From NCBI RefSeq assembly GCF_900172225.1, contig NZ_FWFO01000001.1, positions 248,001 through 312,000 on the forward strand: a DNA stretch of 64,000 bases, read 5' to 3'. This document shows positions 8,574 through 15,640 of this stretch, in pieces. Below the pieces are notes generated by a model. That model had not been told where the DNA came from. It saw only the letters and a list, made by a program, of their open reading frames with translations, and did no database searches. This DNA is from Falsiruegeria litorea R37 (GTDB lineage: Bacteria; Pseudomonadota; Alphaproteobacteria; Rhodobacterales; Rhodobacteraceae). How positions within the stretch are numbered: position 1 is the stretch's first letter; every line of letters starts with the position of its first letter. A program made the position numbers and the translations under genes.

Positions 8574-9594
8574 ACTTACTCAAAACCCTGGGCGCAGCGC
8601 GTCCTTGCTCAAGATGTTGAAAACCCCTTGGGCGGTGATTGTTGTCGCGTTGTTGGGCGTCGCCGTACTTGACCCCGACAACCTGCGGGGCGTGGTGGAA
8701 TTTGCTGTCAAAGCCTTGGCGCACACCGGACAGTACATCCTGTTTGCCGTTTTGCTGCTTGCTTACCTCAAGGCCACCGGGGCCGAAGTCATGGTGGCGC
8801 GGGCCTTTGTTGGGCGTGAGACGCGGATGATCTTTCTGGCGGCGATGTTCGGCGGTCTTGCGCCCTTCTGCTCATGCGAAGTGATTCCATTCATCGCTGG
8901 CCTTCTGGCCTTGGGCGCACCGTTGTCGGCTGTCATGGCCTTCTGGCTCAGCTCTCCGCTTATCGACCCACCGACCCTGCTGATCACTGCGGGGGCACTA
9001 GGTTGGCCTTTTGCCATCGGCAAGGCTGTGGCTGCGGTTGCCTTGGGGTTGTTTGGTGGCTTTGTCATCAAGGGGCTGATGTCGCGCGGTGCCTTTGCAC
9101 AGCCTTTGCGTCAGTACAAACCCTCGGGTTGCTGCGGCAGTGGACCGAAGGAGGAAGAAAAACCTGTCTGGAAATTCTGGACAGAGCCTGCACGTCGTAC
9201 CGTGTTCAAATCCGAGTTTGCCTCGAACGCGGTCTTCCTCTTCAAGTGGTTGGCGATGGCTTATGTGCTCGAAGCGCTACTGGTCTTTTACGTGCCTGCT
9301 GATCTGATCGCACAGCTTGTGGGCGGCGAAGGGGTCGTGCCGATCGCAACGGCTGCTTTGGTGGGAATGCCTGCCTACCTCAACTCCTACGTCGCGCCGC
9401 CGCTATTGGCCGGATTGATGGAGCAAGGGATGAGCGCTGGTGCTGCGATGGCCTTTATGGTGGCAGGTGCCGTCAGCTCGATCCCCGCGATGGCAGCGGT
9501 CTGGTCGCTGGTGAAGCCACGGGTCTTTGCGATGTACCTGGGTCTGGGGATCAGCGGCGCGATCATGGCCGGGATCCTGTTTCAGATGATCTGA
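8566..9594 (+). CDS. DUF318/ArsP-like permease
   Basis: A 342-residue polytopic membrane protein of the UPF0718/DUF318 permease family. The signature AMFGGLAPFCSCEVIPF is present, followed by GLLALGAPLSAVMAFWLSSP, giving the conserved FCSC cysteines in a membrane segment. A hydrophilic cytoplasmic loop around residue 185 carries CCGSGPKEEEKP, another possible metal-binding pair. About eight to ten transmembrane segments are visible. Members include ArsP, an efflux permease for methylated arsenicals, and proteins linked to copper or zinc export. The ATG at 8566 overlaps the regulator and gives a start typical of the family. The substrate is unknown. Confidence 0.8.
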   Translation: MAELTQNPGRSASLLKMLKTPWAVIVVALLGVAVLDPDNLRGVVEFAVKALAHTGQYILFAVLLLAYLKATGAEVMVARAFVGRETRMIFLAAMFGGLAPFCSCEVIPFIAGLLALGAPLSAVMAFWLSSPLIDPPTLLITAGALGWPFAIGKAVAAVALGLFGGFVIKGLMSRGAFAQPLRQYKPSGCCGSGPKEEEKPVWKFWTEPARRTVFKSEFASNAVFLFKWLAMAYVLEALLVFYVPADLIAQLVGGEGVVPIATAALVGMPAYLNSYVAPPLLAGLMEQGMSAGAAMAFMVAGAVSSIPAMAAVWSLVKPRVFAMYLGLGISGAIMAGILFQMI

Positions 9595-9617
9595 AGCGGC
9601 CGAGTAAACAAAATCAT

Positions 9618-9645
9618 GGCCGGGCGCTCATGCCCGGCCTTTTTC
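9618..9645 (+). terminator. Rho-independent terminator of the ArsR-permease operon
   Basis: The stem GGCCGGGC / GCCCGGCC (9618-9625 and 9632-9639) closes a 6-nt loop and is followed by five T residues. It lies 23 nt after the permease stop and just reaches the 3' end of the convergent gene at 9644. Confidence 0.85.
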
Positions 9646-10027
9646 ATTGGCAATGGCGTGGCAGCTTGATCCGATACCGGGCTTCGCCGCTTTGGACATA
9701 GACCCGTTTTTCGATGCAGGCGGTATCTCCAACTGTACTGGCAACTGGCCCTTCGGTTGACGTGACCGATGTTGCTGTTCCGTCCGGTAGGCGCACCGAG
9801 GCAATCACGCCGCTGCGCAGGTCGCCGTTGATCGCGGTTGCAGACAGTACGGGCACGGTCATGAATGCCTCGTGTTCATGCGTGTCATCGTCGGCCGTCA
9901 GAAGCAGGCCAGCCAGAATACCGACAAGGGCAAGCACACCCAGAATGGCAATCCCTTTGGTCTGAAGGAAAGCGTAAACCGAAACGGCCCGGTGCGGGCC
10001 CAGGATCTTGGATAGAATATTCAACAT
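9644..10027 (-). CDS. Small single-pass membrane protein of unknown function
   Basis: I do not recognise this 127-residue protein. From the chosen ATG (MLNILSKILG) a hydrophobic stretch at about residues 20-45 (GIAILGVLALVGILAGLLL) predicts one membrane anchor, followed by a soluble domain of about 80 residues that is probably periplasmic. That domain has two cysteines (DTACIEKRV and the C-terminal LPRHC) that could form a disulfide. Reading upstream in frame to 10135 would add residues without a good ribosome binding site. It is convergent with the permease gene and divergent from the secreted protein at 10156. Confidence 0.55.
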   Translation of the reverse strand: MLNILSKILGPHRAVSVYAFLQTKGIAILGVLALVGILAGLLLTADDDTHEHEAFMTVPVLSATAINGDLRSGVIASVRLPDGTATSVTSTEGPVASTVGDTACIEKRVYVQSGEARYRIKLPRHCQ

Positions 10028-10155
10028 GCCGCTTGGTACGCAGAGCCGAAGGCCATCGCAAGAGGGCAGGGGATAAGGCTTGGCCTTGGGGGTGTTTTCT
10101 GTACACAGTAAGGTCAGAACAACACATTGACCCAACAGGATTTTGGAGAGAGATC

Positions 10156-10662
10156 ATGAGGACACTGACCGCCCTCGGCCTTGCGGCCGCAATGACCTTT
10201 GGCGGCGGACTGGCATCCGCGCAAGAGCTGATCGACAAGGGGATGGTTCATGGATGGAACCTGATGGTCGATCCGCAATTTGGTGACGGTTGCCTGATTC
10301 AGACCGTGTATCAGGATTTGTCGGTGGTTCGGATGGGCTATGACATGATCGGAGGTCGCGGGTATCTGACAATCTTCAATCAGGCTTGGGGCGATATCGA
10401 GAACGGCAAAGAATACCCCGTCACTTTTGACATGGATGGCGAGAAATTCGACGCTCTTGCCACTGGCATCAAGGACGGCAAGGTTTCGGCTGCGATCCTG
10501 TTTTTCGAAGACCGCAATTTTGTGAATGCGATTGCCAAGCGCAAGGTCATGACCGTCTATGGCCAAAATGGGCAAGAGGTGATGGCGATTGATCTGAAAG
10601 GCACGGCCAAGGCGCTGGACTATGCACGACAGTGCCAAAACGAGATGACCGGCGGCGGCTGA
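10156..10662 (+). CDS. Secreted protein of unknown function
   Basis: A 168-residue protein with a clear Sec signal peptide: charged N-terminus MRTLT, hydrophobic core and an ASAQE cleavage region near residue 22. The mature part contains a pair of cysteines (GCLI and RQC) and looks like a small beta-rich periplasmic domain. GGAGAG lies about 6 nt before the ATG. No family is recognised. The neighbours give no functional clue. Confidence 0.7.
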   Translation: MRTLTALGLAAAMTFGGGLASAQELIDKGMVHGWNLMVDPQFGDGCLIQTVYQDLSVVRMGYDMIGGRGYLTIFNQAWGDIENGKEYPVTFDMDGEKFDALATGIKDGKVSAAILFFEDRNFVNAIAKRKVMTVYGQNGQEVMAIDLKGTAKALDYARQCQNEMTGGG

Positions 10663-10783
10663 CTCCGGATCGTTCGTTTCAAAGTCTCACAGGGGCTTGA
10701 GTTCAATGACATGTCGTTGTGCTTGGACGGTCGCTGTGGTCAGCCATAGGTAACACGAGTTGTCGAACAAAGGACTGATCACC

Positions 10784-11284
10784 ATGACCGACCAAAACAC
10801 CACACGTCTTGTGGGCGCGATGCCCGGTTTGAGCGTGCAGACCCTGGGCCTGATGTTTATCTCGGGCTTTTTTGCGTCCAACGCCTTTGATCTGTGGGGG
10901 CAGCTGATCAGCCCGGCCTTGGGCTTTGCCAATCTGTCACCACACGGGCTGGCGCGTAGCCTGCTGCAGACCCTGGGTCTGCCAAGCGGAGAGTTCGCAG
11001 GCTATTTCGTTCACTTCTATCTCGTGGGTCTCGTGGGTTATCCGATCGGTTGGATGTTTATCTTTGCCCCGGTCTGGCAACGCGTGGTGGGTGGGACTCA
11101 CTGGTTTCTGCCGTCTGCCATCTACGGCTTTGGCCTGTGGGTTTTCGCCATCGGAGGAATCACCGTCGTGGCAGGGCTGCCGTTCTTCCTGAACTTCACC
11201 GGGATCACATGGGTCGCATTGGTTGGGCACGTCCTCTATGGGATCGTAATGGTCGCTGTATTAAGCCTGATTGAGAAGAAGTAA
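10784..11284 (+). CDS. Four-TM membrane protein of unknown function
   Basis: A 166-residue integral membrane protein with four hydrophobic segments (roughly residues 20-40, 70-95, 105-130 and 138-160). The chosen ATG (MTDQNTTRL) is preferred over a TTG at 10760 and is preceded by AAAGGA. The N-terminal part up to residue 15 is hydrophilic. It resembles uncharacterised small membrane proteins common in Rhodobacterales; no catalytic motif is visible. It is convergent with the RNase T2 gene across a hairpin at 11291-11319. Confidence 0.7.
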   Translation: MTDQNTTRLVGAMPGLSVQTLGLMFISGFFASNAFDLWGQLISPALGFANLSPHGLARSLLQTLGLPSGEFAGYFVHFYLVGLVGYPIGWMFIFAPVWQRVVGGTHWFLPSAIYGFGLWVFAIGGITVVAGLPFFLNFTGITWVALVGHVLYGIVMVAVLSLIEKK

Positions 11285-11290
11285 GAGCTT

Positions 11291-11319
11291 GGTCAGCCGC
11301 GCACCGGCGCGGCTGATCC
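11291..11319. terminator. Hairpin between convergent genes
   Basis: GGTCAGCCGCGC pairs with GCGCGGCTGATC (one G-T pair) around a 4-nt loop. It lies between the stops of the convergent genes at 11284 and 11321 and could end transcription from both sides, although no long T-run is present. Confidence 0.6.
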
Positions 11320-11320
11320 C

Positions 11321-11950
11321 CTAGCGGATGGGATCGAACACCGCGCCCTCAAGCCTGCAATCCCGGATCACATCGCGACCGCAGGGAACAGGGCTCAGAT
11401 CCTTGGATAAACACACCCGTGCCTCTTCGATATAGCCATCGCGACAGGTGATCGTCAGCATGTCCGCCTTCAGATAGGGGTTGGCTTTCAGAAACGCCTC
11501 TTCCACGACGGACGCAGGCAGTTTCACGCTGCGGTCCAGTTTGCGGAACACGGCGGGGCGGTTGATCTGGCCATAAGCCTTTCGGGACAGGGCAAAATAA
11601 TCTGCCGCACTCAAACCCGAACAGGTGCCGTGTTTCTTCCATTGATGCCAGGCCAGACCGGCACTGCCTTGGATATCCTCCATCTCGCGGGTCATGCGGC
11701 GTGACGGGGCAGAATGTGGCGTGCGGCAATAGGCGGGCCAGCCCTGATGAAACTGCGGCCACAGCCCGTGCAGGATCCAGCCATAGTCATGGCGGGTGTC
11801 ACATTGTTCCGAGTCCCGGGCATCGCCCGTGGTGGCGCACCAATTGGGCGACCAGCTGAGCGACAGAACATAGTAGTCGAACTCTCCTGCCTTTTCCCCA
11901 TCTGCCAGAACCGGCAAGGTCGACAGCACCCAAAACATCAACCAACGCAT
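11321..11950 (-). CDS. Ribonuclease T2 family protein
   Basis: A 209-residue secreted RNase T2. Residues 1-16 form a signal peptide ending near VLADG. Both catalytic boxes are intact: CAS-1 as ILHGLWPQ (about residue 59) and CAS-2 as WHQWKKHGTCSG (about residue 101), supplying the two histidines and the lysine used in acid-base cleavage through a 2',3'-cyclic phosphate. Several cysteines fit the family's disulfides. It should act on RNA in the periplasm or outside the cell, perhaps for phosphorus or nucleoside scavenging. Confidence 0.9.
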   Translation of the reverse strand: MRWLMFWVLSTLPVLADGEKAGEFDYYVLSLSWSPNWCATTGDARDSEQCDTRHDYGWILHGLWPQFHQGWPAYCRTPHSAPSRRMTREMEDIQGSAGLAWHQWKKHGTCSGLSAADYFALSRKAYGQINRPAVFRKLDRSVKLPASVVEEAFLKANPYLKADMLTITCRDGYIEEARVCLSKDLSPVPCGRDVIRDCRLEGAVFDPIR

Positions 11951-12078
11951 TCACTCTTCCCTTATTGCCTTTGCGGGACTATATACGCCCCAAGTTCCCC
12001 GACAACGGTAACCTGCCTTGGATCGCCAAGGCGCCTGTTTCAGGCGGCGGGGAAGATGTGTTTAAAGGAGACGTTCAC

Positions 12079-12852
12079 ATGGCAAAACCGTTGATGGCCA
12101 AGGCGACCGCCGTGTGGCTGGTCGACAATACCACGATCAGCTTCAAGCAGATTGCGGATTTCGTTGGTATGCACGAACTTGAGGTTCAGGGCATCGCAGA
12201 CGGCGATGTGGCCGCCGGCGTGAAAGGGTTCGATCCGATCGCCAACAACCAGCTGACCCAGGAAGAGATCGACGCGGCGCAAGACAGCCCGCTGCACAAG
12301 CTGCGGCTCAAGTTCAACCCGGCCGCTTCGGGCGAAGAAAAGCGCCGTGGCCCGCGTTACACCCCGCTGTCCAAGCGTCAGGACCGCCCGGCCTCGATCC
12401 TGTGGCTGGTCAAATTCCACCCCGAGCTGAGCGACGGCCAGATCTCGAAACTGGTGGGCACCACCAAGCCGACGATCCAGGCGATCCGCGAGCGCACCCA
12501 TTGGAACATCGCCAACATCCAACCCATCGATCCGGTTGCGCTGGGCCTGTGCAAACAGTCCGAGCTGGACCAGGCCGTGCAGAAAGCCGCCGCCAAGAAA
12601 GCTGCCGAAGGTGGCGTAATGAGCGACGACGAACGCCGCAAGCTGGTGTCGACTGAGCAGTCACTGGAAATGGAAGCTGAACCCAAGATCCCGACCGCGA
12701 TCGAAGGTCTGGAAACCTTTACCCTTGGAAGCAGCGACGACGAAGAGAAGACCGACAGCGACGCAATCGTGGACGCCGACAGCTTCTTCAACCTGCCTGC
12801 AGGTGGCGACGACGACGAGGATGAAGACACCTCGCACGATCCGCGCTACTGA
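12079..12852 (+). CDS. trcR: TrcR, DUF1013 cell-cycle transcriptional regulator
   Basis: A 257-residue DUF1013 protein, known in Caulobacter and Rhodobacter as TrcR, an essential alphaproteobacterial regulator reported to bind RNA polymerase. The conserved N-terminal half includes MAKPLMAKATAVWLVDN and an HTH-like segment (SKLVGTTKPTIQAIRERTHW, about residues 128-147). The C-terminus is strongly acidic (DDDEDED near residue 245). The ATG at 12079 has AAAGGAG 8 nt upstream. A strong terminator follows 26 nt after the stop, so the gene is probably monocistronic. Confidence 0.88.
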   Translation: MAKPLMAKATAVWLVDNTTISFKQIADFVGMHELEVQGIADGDVAAGVKGFDPIANNQLTQEEIDAAQDSPLHKLRLKFNPAASGEEKRRGPRYTPLSKRQDRPASILWLVKFHPELSDGQISKLVGTTKPTIQAIRERTHWNIANIQPIDPVALGLCKQSELDQAVQKAAAKKAAEGGVMSDDERRKLVSTEQSLEMEAEPKIPTAIEGLETFTLGSSDDEEKTDSDAIVDADSFFNLPAGGDDDEDEDTSHDPRY

Positions 12853-12878
12853 TCTGCGCAACAGTGGAAATTCAATCA

Positions 12879-12906
12879 ACCCCGGCCTTGTGGCTGGGGT
12901 TTTTTG
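12879..12906 (+). terminator. Terminator after trcR
   Basis: ACCCCGGCC and GGCTGGGGT form a stem around TTGT, followed immediately by six T residues. It lies shortly after the trcR stop at 12852 and serves that gene. Confidence 0.9.
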
Positions 12907-12940
12907 TTGCCCGTCAAACCGTAGGCCGCAGATGCCGTGC

Positions 12941-13387
12941 TCAACGCCGCTTTTGAAAGCCCGTTTTGGTTCGTGCGAAGCCGGCGTTTTCGTAGAACGC
13001 CAGCGTGGCTGGTTCCCTTGAGCCGGTCATCAGCATGACTTTGTAGCAGCCGCAGGACCACGCGTGCTCGGTTGCCGCATTCAACATCAAGGTACCGTAT
13101 CCGCGTCCTTGGTGATCTGCGTGTGTCACCACGTTTTCGACCAAGGCATATGGTGCTCCGCGTCGCGTCAGATTGGGAATGATCACCAAGGTGCAAGATG
13201 AAACCAGCATCTGCCCGACCTCACCCAGCAAGATGGTGCTGCCGTCAAATTGCAGCAACTTGCGAAAGATGTGTTGGGCGGTGGACTGATCCAACGGATG
13301 ATTGTTCTGACTCAGGTGCAAATATAGCTGCATCAAGTGATCCAAGTCTGTTGAAATCGCTTCGCGAATGGTCAATGCGCTGCTCAT
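12941..13387 (-). CDS. GNAT-family N-acetyltransferase
   Basis: A 148-residue Gcn5-related acetyltransferase. The acetyl-CoA loop is seen as HADHQGRGYGTLML (Q/RxxGxG/A type, about residues 97-110), preceded by the beta-4 strand YALVENVVT and followed by AFYENAGF (about 133-140), the usual C-terminal signature. The ATG giving MSSALTIREA is chosen because it starts directly with the first beta strand. The substrate is unknown. It is transcribed away from the EamA gene, with two short palindromes in the shared upstream region. Confidence 0.8.
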   Translation of the reverse strand: MSSALTIREAISTDLDHLMQLYLHLSQNNHPLDQSTAQHIFRKLLQFDGSTILLGEVGQMLVSSCTLVIIPNLTRRGAPYALVENVVTHADHQGRGYGTLMLNAATEHAWSCGCYKVMLMTGSREPATLAFYENAGFARTKTGFQKRR

Positions 13388-13440
13388 GACCAAGGGATAT
13401 GCCAATCCAGAGTGCTCGGGCAACCACACCGCGGATCTGT

Positions 13441-13473
13441 GACAGAGATCTGTCCTGACACACAGCTGTCAGG
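13441..13473. promoter_or_regulatory. Two adjacent palindromes in a divergent promoter region
   Basis: GACAGAGATCTGTC (13441-13454) is a perfect palindrome around GA. CCTGACA and TGTCAGG (13454-13460 and 13467-13473) form a second inverted repeat. They lie between the divergent GNAT and EamA genes and may be operator sites or a hairpin in the EamA leader. No regulator is encoded next to them. Confidence 0.35.
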
Positions 13474-13515
13474 GGCCTTGGTTTAAGCCAGACCTTCCAC
13501 GTGGCGGAGGTTGGA

Positions 13516-14361
13516 ATGGCGCAAGAACTGGCAATGCAGCGCAGCACCGGGGTGATGTTGGTGGTGGTGTCGGCAGTCGTGTTCAGTGCGGCGGGGATCT
13601 TTACCAAGGGTGTGTCCGCCGGTGCGTGGGAGATCGTGTTCTGGCGCGGGCTGGCGGCGGCGGGGTTCACCCTGACATATCTGGCCATGCGGGGAAGTTT
13701 GGCGGCCGAGGCTCGAGTGTTCCGCGGCCCATCGGTTGCGGTTGCCGTTTTGGGTGCGGCTGGAACGGCAGCGTTCATTCCGGCCTTCAAGCTAAGCTCG
13801 GTCGCCAATGTATCGATGATCTATGCGGCGTCGCCGTTTTTGGCAGCCGCCTTGGCATGGGTTTTCATACGCGAACGCCCCGGCCTGCGCACTTTGATGG
13901 CCAGTGCGATGGCCTGTGGTGGCGTGGCGGTGATCTTTTGGGGCTCGGGTGTGAGTGGATACCTGACAGGCGATCTCTTGGCCTTGTGGATGACGCTGAT
14001 GATGGCAGGGATGATGGTGATTTATCGAATTTGGCCCGAGACGCCAGCGGGGTTCCCGGCGGCGATGTCGTCGCTGTTTTTGGTGCCCTTAGGTGCGACT
14101 TTTGGGAATCCTCTATCAGTCTCGATGCACGAGATCGCGGTCATCCTGCTCTTTGGTCTGTTCTTTGCCGTTGCCTCGGTCACCCTGGCCGAAGGGGCGC
14201 GGCGGCTGCCGCCCGCCCAAACGGCTTTGTTGTCGACGCTCGAGATGCCATTGGCTCCTTTGTTGGCCTGGGTGATCCTGGCCGAGGTTCCCGCAGGCCA
14301 GACAGCAATCGGTGGGGTCGTTGTGTGCCTGGCTGTGCTCTGGTCGCAACGCGAAAGTTAG
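13516..14361 (+). CDS. EamA/DMT-family transporter
   Basis: A 281-residue drug/metabolite transporter with two EamA repeats of five transmembrane helices each (about residues 10-135 and 145-280). The first repeat contains the usual [15 protein letters not shown]; the second ends with [16 protein letters not shown]. The ATG at 13516 follows GGCGGAGG by 5 nt and is preferred over a GTG at 13501. The substrate is unknown; family members export amino acids, nucleotide sugars or other small molecules. Its stop codon overlaps the recR stop by 4 bp on the opposite strand. Confidence 0.85.
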   Translation: MAQELAMQRSTGVMLVVVSAVVFSAAGIFTKGVSAGAWEIVFWRGLAAAGFTLTYLAMRGSLAAEARVFRGPSVAVAVLGAAGTAAFIPAFKLSSVANVSMIYAASPFLAAALAWVFIRERPGLRTLMASAMACGGVAVIFWGSGVSGYLTGDLLALWMTLMMAGMMVIYRIWPETPAGFPAAMSSLFLVPLGATFGNPLSVSMHEIAVILLFGLFFAVASVTLAEGARRLPPAQTALLSTLEMPLAPLLAWVILAEVPAGQTAIGGVVVCLAVLWSQRES

Positions 14362-14948
14362 AGTTCTTTGCGGGCCTGCATCGCCGCGGTGATTGTCCCA
14401 TCGTCGAGGTAATCCAACTCGCCGCCAATGGGCACGCCCTGCGCCAGCGAGGTCAGGCGCACGCGCCCTTCAAGCTGATCAGCGATGTAATGAGCCGTTG
14501 TCTGGCCGTCGATCGTGGCGTTCAGCGCCAGGATCACCTCGGTGATGTTTTCACCGGTGACCCGGTCCACAAGGCGGGGAATGCGAAGCTCTTCTGGGCC
14601 AATGGCGTCGAGGGCAGAAAGAGTGCCGCCAAGCACGTGATACCGTCCGCGAAAAACCCCCGAACGTTCCATGGCCCACAGATCGGCCACATCCTCGACG
14701 ACGCAAAGCTCTCCGGTGGCGCGTTTCTCGGATGCGCAGATCTCGCAGATGTCAGTGGTACCCACATTGCCGCAGTTCAGGCATTCGCGTGCCGTGGCTG
14801 CAACGGTCTGGATGGTGTCGGCAAGAGGCGTCAGTAACAGGGCGCGCTTGCGGATCAGGTGCAGCACCGCGCGCCGGGCGGAACGGGGGCCAAGCCCGGG
14901 GAGCTTGGCCATCAGTTCGATCAGATTGTCGATGTCGGAATTGCTCAT
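14358..14948 (-). CDS. recR: Recombination mediator RecR
   Basis: RecR acts with RecF and RecO to load RecA on gapped DNA. The 196-residue protein has the helix-hairpin-helix [17 protein letters not shown] (about residues 16-32), a zinc finger CLNC...CEIC (about 57-75) and a Toprim domain with [16 protein letters not shown] and [14 protein letters not shown]. The ATG at 14948 (MSNSDIDNL) gives the family length of about 198; an upstream in-frame start at 14981 would add residues not found in homologues. The usual ybaB-recR pairing with dnaX upstream is present in order dnaX, ybaB, recR. Confidence 0.95.
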   Translation of the reverse strand: MSNSDIDNLIELMAKLPGLGPRSARRAVLHLIRKRALLLTPLADTIQTVAATARECLNCGNVGTTDICEICASEKRATGELCVVEDVADLWAMERSGVFRGRYHVLGGTLSALDAIGPEELRIPRLVDRVTGENITEVILALNATIDGQTTAHYIADQLEGRVRLTSLAQGVPIGGELDYLDDGTITAAMQARKEL

Positions 14949-15035
14949 ATGCCCCGCCTCGAGACGATTGTTTCGGGTCATACTAGGGCTCTGAGCGCAT
15001 CAGGTCGAGGGCACAGGGCCCCCGCGAAGCCAGCT

Positions 15036-15380
15036 TTAGAACGGCAGCTTGATGTCCTTGGGCAGGCCCATGCTTTCGGTCAGCTTGGTCATCTCTTCCT
15101 GCGCCTTGTCGGCAGCTTTGGTCTGCGCGTCCTTGATGGCGGCCAGGATCAGGTCTTCGACAACTTCTTTGTCGTCGCCATTAAAGATCGACGGGTCGAT
15201 GTCCAGCCCTTTGAGCTCACCCTTGGCCGAAGCGGTCGCCTTGACCAGGCCGGCGCCGGATTCACCCACAACCATGACGTTGTGCAGCTCTTCCTGCATG
15301 TCGGTCATCTTGGTCTGCAACTCTTGGGCAGACTTCATCATCTTGGCCATGTCGCCCAGGCCACCAAGTCCTTTGAGCAT
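15036..15380 (-). CDS. YbaB/EbfC nucleoid-associated protein
   Basis: A 114-residue member of the YbaB/EbfC DNA-binding family. It starts MLKGLGGLGDMAKMMKSAQE, has the Gln/Lys-rich first helix, the GLVKATASAKGEL strand and the VVEDLILAAIKDAQTKA helix typical of the dimeric tweezer fold. AGGAG precedes the ATG by 7 nt. It lies between dnaX and recR in the arrangement common in bacteria. Homologues coat DNA and affect transcription; the precise role here is not known. Confidence 0.9.
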   Translation of the reverse strand: MLKGLGGLGDMAKMMKSAQELQTKMTDMQEELHNVMVVGESGAGLVKATASAKGELKGLDIDPSIFNGDDKEVVEDLILAAIKDAQTKAADKAQEEMTKLTESMGLPKDIKLPF

Positions 15381-15461
15381 CTCGTGTCTCCTAGCAAATG
15401 CGTTGAGGCGTAGATACGGGCGGTCCCCTTTGTGTGCAAGTGTTGCGGAGAGGGGAAAAGG

Positions 15462-15520
15462 AGAGGCTCCCGTCAGTCGTCTATGTCTTTTGCAAGACAT
15501 CTCCTCCTGTTGGGCCGGGC
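15462..15520 (-). repeat. Dispersed 59-nt hairpin element, copy A
   Basis: Read on the minus strand this copy aligns without gaps over 59 nt to the copies at 18238-18296 and 33439-33497. Shared parts are GGCCCAAC, GGAGG and CGGGAGC. The internal hairpin here is ATGTCTT-GCAA-AAGACAT, differing in sequence from the other copies but keeping its pairing. It lies between dnaX and ybaB, next to two larger perfect hairpins. Confidence 0.75.
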
Positions 15521-15555
15521 CGCGCGTGGGCTTTGCCCACGCGCGGCCCGGCCCA
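15511..15555. repeat. Perfect 21-bp inverted repeat
   Basis: A 21-bp GC-rich arm starting TGGGCCGGGC at 15511-15531 is followed by TTT and its exact reverse complement at 15535-15555. It occupies the 5' hairpin position of dispersed element copy A. It can act as a transcription barrier between dnaX and ybaB, but it lacks a T-run. Confidence 0.85.
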
Positions 15556-15559
15556 AAGG

Positions 15560-15596
15560 GTGACCCCACTTCTGGCAAAGCCAGAAGTGGGGTCAC
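15560..15596. repeat. Perfect 17-bp inverted repeat
   Basis: GTGACCCCACTTCTGGC (15560-15576), AAA, then its exact reverse complement (15580-15596). It begins four bases after the 21-bp inverted repeat, so two perfect hairpins stand in tandem directly behind dnaX. Confidence 0.85.
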
Positions 15597-15640
15597 TCAC
15601 GGGAGCACTTCGAGTAAGGGCGGCTTGAACAGAACCAAGG

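Noticed and set aside
15511-15596. Possible CRISPR array because of neighbouring repeats
   Set aside because: The repeats are two different inverted repeats, not direct repeats with spacers, and no cas gene is near.
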